Source of the DNA: JALHTV01 sp049510055
GTDB taxonomy: Bacteria; Planctomycetota; Phycisphaerae; SM23-33
Direction of reading: 5' to 3'
Assembly (NCBI GenBank): GCA_049510055.1
Contig: JBEKZI010000031.1
Location: 1-21,645 of the forward strand
Length of the DNA stretch: 21,645 nt
A program made the translations under genes and the position numbers. Of the stretch, positions 7,776-14,011 are shown piece by piece (position 1 is the stretch's first letter; the number at the start of each line of letters is the position of its first letter). The notes under the pieces are model-generated. The model worked only from the letters and a program-made list of their open reading frames with translations. It ran no database searches and was not told the DNA's origin.

Positions 7776-8915
7776 ATGTTCGCGTTCCAAGTCACGCAGA
7801 CCTCCGGCCGGGCACGCCTGGGCACGCTGACCACGCCGCACGGCGCGGTCGCCACGCCCGTGTTCATGCCGGTCGGCACGGCCGGGAGCGTCAAGGGCGT
7901 CACGCCCGACCAGCTCCGCGCCGCCGGCGTGCAGATGGTGCTGGCCAACGCCTACCACCTGATGCTGCGGCCGGGGGCGGAGACGGTCGAGAAGCTCGGC
8001 GGCCTGCACCGCTTCATGGCCTGGGACGCCCCCGTCCTCACCGACAGCGGCGGCTACCAGGTGTTCTCGCTGGCCCACCTCCGCCGCATCGACGACCGGG
8101 CCGTCGTGTTCCAATCCCACGTGGACGGCCGGACCATCACCCTGAGTCCCGAAGATGCCATGGACGTCCAGCGCCGGCTGGGGGCGGACGTCATCATGCA
8201 GCTGGATGAGTGCCCACCGGCCGACGCCGACAAGGGTGCCGTCGCCCAGGCCGTCCGCCGCTCGGCCGACTGGGCGCGGCGGTGCGAGGAGACCTGGGCC
8301 CGCCAACCGGCGGCCGCGGCCACGGGGCACCCGCAGGCGCTGTTCGGCATTCAGCAAGGCGGGTCGCACAAGGACCTGCGGGCGGCCAGCGCCGCGGCGC
8401 TGGTGAAGCTAGACCTGCCCGGCTACGCCATCGGAGGCGTGTCGGTGGGCGAGGAAAAATCCGCCGTGCGGGCGGTGCTGGAGTGGATCGACGAGCTGCT
8501 GCCGCCCGACCGCCCGCGGTATCTGATGGGCGTGGGCGAGCCGGCCGACATTCTGACCGCCGTCGCGGCCGGGGTGGACATGTTCGACTGCGTCCTGCCC
8601 ACCCGCAACGGCCGCAACGCCGAGGCCTTCACCTGGGGCGGCCGGATCCGCCTCCGCAACGCCCGCTGGACCGACGACGACGCCCCGCTGGAGGCCGACT
8701 GCACCTGCTACGCCTGCCGGCATTTTTCGCGCGGGGCGCTGCGCCACTACTTCCAGGCCCGCGAGATGCTCGGGCCTACGCTGGTGAGCATTCACAACCT
8801 GCACTTTTTCTCAGCCTTCCTGGGCGCCATCCGCCAGGCCATCGCCGACGGCACGCTCGCCTCGGCCGCCCCCGCCTGGATCGCACGCATGGAGGCCGGG
8901 ACAAACGGCCAATAG
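7776..8915 (+). CDS. tgt: Queuine/preQ1 tRNA-guanine transglycosylase
   Basis: 379 aa, full length for the bacterial enzyme. It exchanges G34 of GUN-anticodon tRNAs for preQ1 during queuosine synthesis. Visible motifs: VLTDSGGYQVFSL (87-99), where D90 is the acid/base residue by homology; LFGIQQGG (189-196); YAIGGVSVGE (217-226); and GVDMFDCVLPTRNGR (266-280), with D271 as the nucleophile. The zinc site is C309-x-C311-x2-C314 plus H340 in SIHNLHFF. All catalytic and zinc residues are present, so it should be active. It lies just upstream of yajC, the common bacterial tgt-yajC arrangement. Other queuosine-related genes in the window are folE and a queG homologue with an altered active site. 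Confidence 0.96.
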   Translation: MFAFQVTQTSGRARLGTLTTPHGAVATPVFMPVGTAGSVKGVTPDQLRAAGVQMVLANAYHLMLRPGAETVEKLGGLHRFMAWDAPVLTDSGGYQVFSLAHLRRIDDRAVVFQSHVDGRTITLSPEDAMDVQRRLGADVIMQLDECPPADADKGAVAQAVRRSADWARRCEETWARQPAAAATGHPQALFGIQQGGSHKDLRAASAAALVKLDLPGYAIGGVSVGEEKSAVRAVLEWIDELLPPDRPRYLMGVGEPADILTAVAAGVDMFDCVLPTRNGRNAEAFTWGGRIRLRNARWTDDDAPLEADCTCYACRHFSRGALRHYFQAREMLGPTLVSIHNLHFFSAFLGAIRQAIADGTLASAAPAWIARMEAGTNGQ

Positions 8916-8940
8916 CCCGCCCCGCCGCAGCGCTTTGGGA

Positions 8941-8969
8941 TTGACCTTCCCCGGCCCAGCGGGCACAAT
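8941..8969 (+). promoter_or_regulatory. Candidate promoter for yajC
   Basis: TTGACC (8941-8946), 17 nt spacer, CACAAT (8964-8969); the leader to ATG 9019 would be about 40 nt. Placed in the tgt-yajC gap, it would allow yajC transcription independent of tgt. Confidence 0.45.
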
Positions 8970-9018
8970 CCGCGTTCTTGCGTTCGCCCGACATACCCTG
9001 ACAGAAAGGATCGTCTCC

Positions 9019-9561
9019 ATGTCTTCAAGAATACGAATCGCCCTGGTGGCGGCGGTGGCGGTGGGATTGTTTGCGGCGGGGGCCTACGCCCAGGCGTCCA
9101 AGCAGCCGGCCCCGCCGCCCAAAGGCGAGGAGCTGAAATCCGCCCCCAAGCCCGCCGCGGAAACCGCCGGTCAGCCTGCCGGTCAGCCCGCCGGCCCAAC
9201 CGCCGCCCAATCACCGGAATCGCAGCCGGCCCCCAAAGGGCCCGCCGGCGGTGGTGCAAAAAGCCCCTTCGATAATCTGTTTCTGCCCCTCATCCTGGGC
9301 GTGCTGCTGCTGATGCTGCTGTGGTCCAGCCGCTCGCGCAAGAAGCAGGAAGCCAAGCGCCAGCAGATGCTCGCCGCCCTCAAGAAGGGCGACAAGGTCA
9401 CCTCCATCGGCGGCATCGTCGGCACGATTGTCGAGGTGCGCGACGACGAGATTCTGGTCAAGGTGGACGAGACCAACAACGTCCGCATGCGCTTTGCCCG
9501 CTGGGCCATCCGCGGCACCGGCGAGGAGGCCAAGACCGAGACCCCGCAGGACCGGAAGTAA
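9019..9561 (+). CDS. yajC: YajC, Sec translocase accessory subunit, with N-terminal signal-like segment
   Basis: 180 aa from ATG 9019, preceded by AAAGGA at 8 nt spacing. Residues 1-24 look like a cleavable Sec signal (hydrophobic 7-22, cleavage likely after AYA). A Pro/Ala/Gln-rich linker follows (about 25-82), then a single transmembrane helix (about 86-103) and a basic cytoplasmic start (SRSRKKQEAKRQQ). The YajC core follows: LKKGDKVTSIGGIVGTIVEV (121-140) and DEILVKVDETNNVRMRF (143-159). YajC associates with SecDF-YidC at the inner membrane. The usual protein is about 110 aa and begins almost directly with the transmembrane helix, so the N-terminal 80 residues are an addition. No secD or secF follows; a repeat element and a flavodoxin do instead. 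Confidence 0.9.
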   Translation: MSSRIRIALVAAVAVGLFAAGAYAQASKQPAPPPKGEELKSAPKPAAETAGQPAGQPAGPTAAQSPESQPAPKGPAGGGAKSPFDNLFLPLILGVLLLMLLWSSRSRKKQEAKRQQMLAALKKGDKVTSIGGIVGTIVEVRDDEILVKVDETNNVRMRFARWAIRGTGEEAKTETPQDRK

Positions 9562-9568
9562 GTCAGGA

Positions 9569-9697
9569 ACGGCGGCTGTTAGACATTTAGACTGTTAGGC
9601 TGTTCGGCGCGGAGTCGTTGGCTGTTTGGTTGTGCCGAATAGTCGAACCTGCCTACCGGCAGGCAGGTCTAAATGCCTAACAGTCTGTCTGCCGCAG
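9569..9697. repeat. Octamer-armed inverted-repeat element, copy 1
   Basis: The left arm reads as 8-nt units: GGCTGTTA, GACATTTA, GACTGTTA, GGCTGTTC, then GGC. A conserved loop follows and then the inverted right arm, which is interrupted at 9648-9667 by a 20-nt palindrome. The core 9606-9648 matches copy 2 (10230-10272) at 41 of 43 positions. It lies between yajC and the flavodoxin gene. Confidence 0.85.
9648..9667. repeat. Near-perfect GC palindrome nested in repeat copy 1
   Basis: CCTGCCTACCGGCAGGCAGG is self-complementary except for one base pair. It interrupts the right arm of copy 1; removing it restores pairing with the left arm. A related 20-mer (18 of 20 identical) lies at 12881-12900 between folE and queG. 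Confidence 0.75.
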
Positions 9698-9710
9698 GAA
9701 GGAGACGATC

Positions 9711-10190
9711 ATGGCCAAGATGCTCGTCTGCTATTACTCCAAAACCCAGCACACCGCCCATCTGGCCGAGGCGGTGGCCGAGGGCGCGCGGCGGGTGGCT
9801 GGCGTGACCGTGGACGTCAAGGCCGTCCACCAGGCGCCGGTGGAGGAATTGCCGGACTACGACGCGATCGTGGTCGGCTCGCCGACCTACTACGGCACGA
9901 TGGCTGGGCCCATCAAGCAGTGGCTGGATGAATCCGTGTCGTTGCACGGCCAGCTGAAGGGCAAGGTGGGCGGGGCCTTCGCCAGCAGCGGCAACATCGC
10001 CGGCGGCGGCGAGACGACGATCCTGTCCATCCTCCAGGGCCTGCTCATCCACGGCATGGTCGTCGCCGGCACGCCCAAGGGCAGCCATTACGGCCCGGTG
10101 GCCATCGGCAAGGCGGACGAACGCGCCCGCACCGAGGCCCGTGACTACGGCAAGATGCTGGCCGAATTGGCCGTCAAGCTGTTCGGATGA
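9711..10190 (+). CDS. Flavodoxin / WrbA-like FMN-binding protein
   Basis: 159 aa. The N-terminal strand and phosphate loop, LVCYYSKTQHTAHLAEAV (5-22), fit the flavodoxin FMN-phosphate site. VVGSPTYYGTMAGPIKQWLD (54-73) and FASSGNIAGGGETT (90-103) followed by LLIHGMVVAG resemble the FMN-contact loops of WrbA-type NAD(P)H:quinone oxidoreductases. It is shorter than WrbA (about 200 aa), so membership of the wider flavodoxin family is safer than a wrbA name. AAGGAG precedes the ATG at about 8 nt spacing. The gene sits between two copies of the octamer-armed repeat and is transcribed in the same direction as yajC. No redox partner is evident nearby. Confidence 0.85.
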   Translation: MAKMLVCYYSKTQHTAHLAEAVAEGARRVAGVTVDVKAVHQAPVEELPDYDAIVVGSPTYYGTMAGPIKQWLDESVSLHGQLKGKVGGAFASSGNIAGGGETTILSILQGLLIHGMVVAGTPKGSHYGPVAIGKADERARTEARDYGKMLAELAVKLFG

Positions 10191-10293
10191 GAACGGCGAC
10201 TGTTAGACTGTTCGACTATTAGACTGTTAGGCGCGGAGTCGTTGGCGGTTTGGTTGTGCCGAATAGCCGAACAGTCGAAAGGCCGAACAGTCT
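10191..10293. repeat. Octamer-armed inverted-repeat element, copy 2
   Basis: The left arm (10198-10232) consists of exact 8-nt units GACTGTTA, GACTGTTC, GACTATTA, GACTGTTA, then GGC. The loop is 10233-10257 (25 nt) and the right arm 10258-10292 (35 nt). The arms pair at 26 of 35 positions, with several of the rest G-U compatible. It lies between convergent genes (flavodoxin and CPBP protease), so it could also act as a bidirectional terminator, although no T-run follows. Confidence 0.88.
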
Positions 10294-11266
10294 ATGTCCC
10301 CCCTGCTAGGAAGAGCACCACGCTGACGGCGTTGAACAGCGTGTGGATGAGAATGGGGGCGTACAGCCGGCCGGTGCGCTCGTAGTTATACCCCAGCACC
10401 ATGCTTAGGACGAACATGGCGGGCAGCTGGATCCAGCCGGCCCCGATGATTTCCATGGCCGGCATCGTCGTCGTGCCCTTGCCGCCGCCTGCGGAGGCCA
10501 TGCTGTTCCAGTGCAGCAGGGCGAAGACGGCGGAGGTCAGCGTCACGGCCACCCACGGCCGGGCGGTGTAGCGGCGGAACATCGACTGGAGCAGACCGCG
10601 GCAGAATATCTCCTCGCCCCAGGGCGCTAACACCACGGCCGAAATGACGACCATCGCCTGCCAGGGCCAGGAAACGCTCCGCAGGATCGTGAGCATCTGG
10701 TGCACCGGCGGCGGCTGATGGTACAGGGACTTGTATAACGCCTGGCCGGCCAGGAACAGGCCGAAGCAGGCCGGCAGAACGGCCAGATAGGCAAACACTC
10801 CCCGGGCGCCGTCGTACACCCAGTGCCTGGCGCTCAGTCCCAGCCCGCGGCGCAGCCCGTGGCGGAACGTCATAGCCGCCACGGCCAGCGAGGCTCCCAG
10901 CCAGATGACCTGCTGGACCACGGCCGCCACGATGGACACCTGCTCCTTGGACCCCGCCGGCCACAGCCCCGTCAGCACCGCGCGGACCACGCCGCCGGAA
11001 CCCTGCCAGACCAGCAGTAGGATCAGGATGTGGACCGGACTGACCGTGTTGGGCCGGTTGGGCGTGGGCGCCAGGTCGAGCTTGCCCGGGTGGACGATCC
11101 TACGGACGATCCAGACGATCATCGCGCACAGGCCCACCGCCACCAGGCCGAGCATCACGGCCTCCGGGCCCGTGGGCTTGCTTCCCCAGGGCGTGGTCGT
11201 CGCCTGTGCCAAGCTGCCCAGCGCGCCGCCCGCCAGCGACAAAGCGTTTGACTTCGCTAAATCCAT
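10292..11266 (-). CDS. CPBP-family intramembrane metalloprotease (Abi/CAAX protease-like)
   Basis: 324 aa from ATG 11266. An open extension upstream would run into trpC on the other strand, so this start is preferred. The protein is strongly hydrophobic with multiple transmembrane segments. Family motifs: motif 1 LAPWGEEIFCRGLLQ with EE at 218-219 and R223; motif 2 FALLHWN with H252; motif 3 ILIHTLFNAVS with H308 and N312. These are the putative catalytic and metal residues of CPBP (Rce1-like) proteases, and all are present. Bacterial members act in peptide maturation, immunity to bacteriocins or membrane-protein turnover; the substrate here is not evident. No small precursor peptide gene is seen alongside. 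AAGGTGG lies 16 nt upstream of the start, too far for a normal Shine-Dalgarno. It is divergent from trpC with a 49-nt gap. Confidence 0.88.
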   Translation of the reverse strand: MDLAKSNALSLAGGALGSLAQATTTPWGSKPTGPEAVMLGLVAVGLCAMIVWIVRRIVHPGKLDLAPTPNRPNTVSPVHILILLLVWQGSGGVVRAVLTGLWPAGSKEQVSIVAAVVQQVIWLGASLAVAAMTFRHGLRRGLGLSARHWVYDGARGVFAYLAVLPACFGLFLAGQALYKSLYHQPPPVHQMLTILRSVSWPWQAMVVISAVVLAPWGEEIFCRGLLQSMFRRYTARPWVAVTLTSAVFALLHWNSMASAGGGKGTTTMPAMEIIGAGWIQLPAMFVLSMVLGYNYERTGRLYAPILIHTLFNAVSVVLFLAGGT

Positions 11267-11315
11267 ACGGTTAGTGTGGAATCCACCTTGAGAAAGGCGT
11301 GAACAGGCCGGAAAT

Positions 11316-12143
11316 ATGCCGCCGAATATATTGCACACCATCCTGGAAACCAAGCGGAAAGAGGTCCGCCGGCTCGTCGCGCACACCTCGCTGGACGATC
11401 TGGCTGCCGCGGCCCGCGCCGCCCCGCCGGCGCGGAACTTCTACGCCGCCGTCACGCGCACCCCGCCGCGGCGGCCCGTGAACCTCATCGCCGAGATCAA
11501 GCGGGCCTCGCCGTCGGCCGGGGTGATCCGCCCGGAGTTCGACCCGGCGGCCCTCGCCCGCCAATACGCCGCCGCCGGCGCCGACGCCCTCAGCGTCCTG
11601 ACCGACGAATCGTTCTTCCATGGCCACCTGGACCACCTGGCGGCCGTGCGTGCAGCGGTCGACCTGCCCGTCCTGCGCAAAGACTTCATCATCGACGCCT
11701 CGCAAGTCTATCAGAGCCGCGCCGCCGGCGCCGACGCGATCCTGTTGATCGTCGCCGCCCTGTCGCCGGCCCGGTTGCTGGACTTGGCCATCCTGGCGAC
11801 CGAGCTGCGGATGACGGTGCTGGTGGAGGTGCACACCGTGGAGGAAATCCTCCAGGTGCGGTCGCTGGTGGGCATTCCCCTGCCGCGGTACGCCTTGCTG
11901 GGCATCAACAACCGCGACCTGAGCACGTTCCAGGTGGACATCCGCACCACGACCCGCATGGCCGAGCTGGCGGATTTGGGCGACCGCAAGCTGCCGATCG
12001 TCAGCGAGTCGGGCATCCAGACGCCCGACGACGTCGCCCTGCTGGCCTCCGCCGGCGTGAAGGCCATCCTGGTGGGGGAAACGTTCATGCGCCAAAAAGA
12101 CATCTCCGCCGCGGTGGAGGCGATGTTGGGACCCGTCAGATGA
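11316..12143 (+). CDS. trpC: Indole-3-glycerol phosphate synthase
   Basis: 275 aa, normal length for a monofunctional TrpC. It converts carboxyphenylamino-deoxyribulose 5-phosphate to indole-3-glycerol phosphate in tryptophan synthesis. Motifs: LIAEIKRASPSAG (57-69), giving E60 and K62; LRKDFIID (120-127), with K122; LVEVHTVEE (169-177), with E171; GINNRDL (196-202), with N199; then SESGI and the phosphate-binding ILVGE. The catalytic set of the (beta/alpha)8 enzyme is intact. It stands alone: no other trp gene is within the window. ATG 11316 was chosen because the family N-terminus (ILHTILETKRKEV) follows directly; the Shine-Dalgarno is weak. A repeat element follows its stop. Confidence 0.96.
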   Translation: MPPNILHTILETKRKEVRRLVAHTSLDDLAAAARAAPPARNFYAAVTRTPPRRPVNLIAEIKRASPSAGVIRPEFDPAALARQYAAAGADALSVLTDESFFHGHLDHLAAVRAAVDLPVLRKDFIIDASQVYQSRAAGADAILLIVAALSPARLLDLAILATELRMTVLVEVHTVEEILQVRSLVGIPLPRYALLGINNRDLSTFQVDIRTTTRMAELADLGDRKLPIVSESGIQTPDDVALLASAGVKAILVGETFMRQKDISAAVEAMLGPVR

Positions 12144-12162
12144 GAGGCGACTCAAGATGAAA

Positions 12163-12263
12163 GGCGGCTGTTAGGCTGTAGACTGTTTGACTGTTCGGTA
12201 CAACTAAAACAGCCAACGCCTCCGCGCCGAATAGTCAAACAGTCGAATAGTTGAACAGTCGCC
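12163..12263. repeat. Octamer-armed inverted-repeat element, copy 3 (loop inverted)
   Basis: The arms again contain 8-nt units (GGCTGTTA, GACTGTTT, GACTGTTC on the left; TCAAACAG, TCGAATAG, TTGAACAG on the right). The loop 12193-12228 matches the loops of copies 1 and 2 only when read on the minus strand, with a few substitutions and a 1-nt indel. It lies between the convergent trpC and folE genes. Confidence 0.85.
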
Positions 12264-12267
12264 TTTC

Positions 12268-12861
12268 CTATCCGATGAGGCTTCGCCCGCCGGTGAGCAG
12301 GTTGATGGCCTCGGTGCGCGTGGCCAGATTGCTCTTGAACAGGCCGCGCATGGCGGAGGTCACCACGATCGAGCCGGGCTTTCGCACGCCGCGGATGGTC
12401 ATGCAGGTGTGCGTGGCTTCCAGGATCACGCCGACGCCCTTGGCGTCCAGCTCGCCCATGATGAGGTCGGCGATCTGGGTGGTCAGCCGCTCCTGAAGCT
12501 GGGGCCGGCGGGCGCAGCTCTCCACCACGCGGGCCAGCTTGCTCACCCCCGCCACCTTGCCCTTGGGCAGATAGGCGATGTGCGCCCGGCCCATGAACGG
12601 CAGCAAGTGATGCTCGCACATGGAATGGAACTGAATGTCCCGCACGACCACCATCTCGTCGTACCGCTCGGTGAAGCCGACGTGCAGGTGCTTGCGGGGA
12701 TCGTCGAACATGCCGCTGAACATTTCTTCGTACATCTTGGCCACGCGCGCGGGCGTGCTGCGCAGGCCTTCGCGTTGGGGGTTCTCGCCGATGGCTTGGA
12801 GAATCCGCTGGACGGCCTGTTCGATGGCGGCGATGTCCACCCGCTTGGGTTTGCCTTTCAT
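12268..12861 (-). CDS. folE: GTP cyclohydrolase I
   Basis: 197 aa. It converts GTP to 7,8-dihydroneopterin triphosphate, first step of folate synthesis and, through QueD, of queuosine. Motifs: IGENPQREGLRSTPARVAKM (24-43); SMCEHHLLPF (80-89), with zinc ligands C82 and H85 and catalytic H84; and THTCMTIRG (150-158), with the third zinc ligand C153. This is the zinc-dependent type I (FolE) enzyme, not FolE2. GAGGTG lies 5 nt before the ATG. It lies 47 nt downstream of the queG homologue on the same strand; the gap holds a GC palindrome. The pairing supports, but does not prove, a link to queuosine supply. Confidence 0.95.
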   Translation of the reverse strand: MKGKPKRVDIAAIEQAVQRILQAIGENPQREGLRSTPARVAKMYEEMFSGMFDDPRKHLHVGFTERYDEMVVVRDIQFHSMCEHHLLPFMGRAHIAYLPKGKVAGVSKLARVVESCARRPQLQERLTTQIADLIMGELDAKGVGVILEATHTCMTIRGVRKPGSIVVTSAMRGLFKSNLATRTEAINLLTGGRSLIG

Positions 12862-12876
12862 GGAGTCACCTCATGG

Positions 12877-12909
12877 CTGCCCTGTCTGCCGGCAGGCAGG
12901 GCAGGTTTT
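12877..12909. repeat. Palindrome with T-run between queG and folE
   Basis: 12877-12904 is a 28-nt near-perfect palindrome centred on TGCCGGCA, followed on the plus strand by G and five T. It resembles an intrinsic terminator for plus-strand transcription, but no plus-strand gene ends here. Its central 20-mer matches the palindrome nested in repeat copy 1 at 18 of 20 positions. Confidence 0.6.
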
Positions 12910-13955
12910 TATACGCCTTGACCGCCCGGTGAGTCAAAGGACTTGTCACCTTCGCCCAGCCGCGCCAAGGCCCAACGTATCAGCGCAGCCTGGTCCGGGC
13001 CGGCGGCTTGCAGGACGCGCAGGCGGCTGACCAGAGAGCTATCGCCGCTGTTTCCCGCGGCCAGGATGGCATTGCGGAGGAACTGATCCCACGTGATCCG
13101 CCGCATGGCGGAACCTTCCGTGGCTTTTTGCCAGGCGGCCTCGTCCCAGCCCAGCACGTTCGCCAGACCCGCCCCGCCCAGCGGAGCGGCGCTGGTCAGC
13201 TCGGCGTCCCCGGCCGGCAGATTGCGATTGTGCGGGCAGGCGGCCTGGCAGGCGTCACAGCCAAAAAGGCGCACGCCCATCCGCGGCCACAGGGCCGGGT
13301 CAATGCCACCACGATGCTCGATCGTCAGGTAGCTGATGCACCGCCGGGCGTCCACTAGGCCGTCTTCTTGCAGCGCGCCGGTGGGGCAGGCGGCCAGGCA
13401 CGCGCGGCAGTCGCCGCAGCGATTGGGGATCGGCTCATCGGGCGGCAGGGGCAGGTTGCAGACAATCTCCGCCAGCACGCAGTAGCTGCCGAACCCCGGC
13501 ACAAGCAGGCAGCCGTTGTGCCCGATCCATCCCAGCCCCGCGGCGGCCGCCAGGCTGCGTGCCATCAGCGGGGCGGAACCCCCGAACGCTCGGCCGGAAA
13601 AATTCGGCTCGGCGGCGCGGATGGCCTCCATCAGCGCCCGGCAGCGGGCCTTGAGGACTGCGTGATAATCCTGGCCACGGGCGAAGCGGGCAACCAGGGC
13701 CTCGCCATCCGTCGCGGGCGCGTAGCCGACGGCCAGGCAGATGACGCTTTGGGCGCCGGCCAGCAACTCCGAGGGGCAGAGCCGCCCGGCCAGGTTCCGC
13801 CGCATGAACGCTAGTCCTGCGTCGTAGCCGCGATCCAGCCAGGTGTGCAGTCGTTCGGCGCGCGGCATAGACCCGGCGCCGGTGATTCCCGCTGCCGCAA
13901 AGCCCATCCGCCGGGCCAGGCGCTTGATGGTTTGGGCAAGTTCGTCGCCGTTCAT
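12909..13955 (-). CDS. queG: QueG-like epoxyqueuosine reductase homologue with altered active-site motif
   Basis: 348 aa, full length. QueG is a cobalamin and 2x[4Fe-4S] enzyme that reduces epoxyqueuosine in tRNA to queuosine. Here the ferredoxin region keeps all eight cysteines: C180, C183, C186, C190, C206, C233, C236 and C240, with RCISYLTIEHRG (205-216) and GCDACQAACPHN (232-243). The RGQDYHAVL (93-101) segment and the C-terminal helical repeat region are also typical. The usual motif FVD(S/T)xPLLER is replaced by FGGSAPLMAR (124-133): the Asp implicated as proton donor is Gly126 and the Glu is Ala132. The GWIGKN Lys is His146. It may be a divergent but active QueG or a related cobalamin/FeS protein with another substrate. 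The context (folE next door, tgt at 7776) favours a queuosine role. The gene symbol denotes the family, not proven activity. Confidence 0.82.
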   Translation of the reverse strand: MNGDELAQTIKRLARRMGFAAAGITGAGSMPRAERLHTWLDRGYDAGLAFMRRNLAGRLCPSELLAGAQSVICLAVGYAPATDGEALVARFARGQDYHAVLKARCRALMEAIRAAEPNFSGRAFGGSAPLMARSLAAAAGLGWIGHNGCLLVPGFGSYCVLAEIVCNLPLPPDEPIPNRCGDCRACLAACPTGALQEDGLVDARRCISYLTIEHRGGIDPALWPRMGVRLFGCDACQAACPHNRNLPAGDAELTSAAPLGGAGLANVLGWDEAAWQKATEGSAMRRITWDQFLRNAILAAGNSGDSSLVSRLRVLQAAGPDQAALIRWALARLGEGDKSFDSPGGQGV

Positions 13956-13961
13956 CCCCTC

Positions 13962-13991
13962 AGTGTATCGCTTCGCGGGGCAGCCTGGAAA
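13962..13991 (-). promoter_or_regulatory. Candidate promoter for queG, leaderless configuration
   Basis: Minus strand: TTTCCA (13986-13991), 18 nt spacer, TACACT (13962-13967), then 6 nt to ATG 13955. Transcription would start at about the ATG. GAGGGG abuts the ATG, too close to serve as a Shine-Dalgarno. Confidence 0.35.
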
Positions 13992-14011
13992 CGGCTATGA
14001 AGGTCGGATCG

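Noticed and set aside
9569..10293. CRISPR array or mobile cassette around the flavodoxin gene
   Set aside because: The repeats flank one ordinary gene, have no regular spacers, and the third copy lies 2 kb away in another gap; no cas gene or transposase is present.
11271..12155. Minus-strand open frame of 294 codons opposite trpC
   Set aside because: It is fully antisense to trpC with all its catalytic motifs; the translation is His/Gln/Val/Gly-rich with no family match.
12877..12909. Intrinsic terminator on the plus strand
   Set aside because: The hairpin plus T-run looks right, but no plus-strand gene ends nearby, and the same palindrome occurs elsewhere as a repeat, so it is listed as a repeat.
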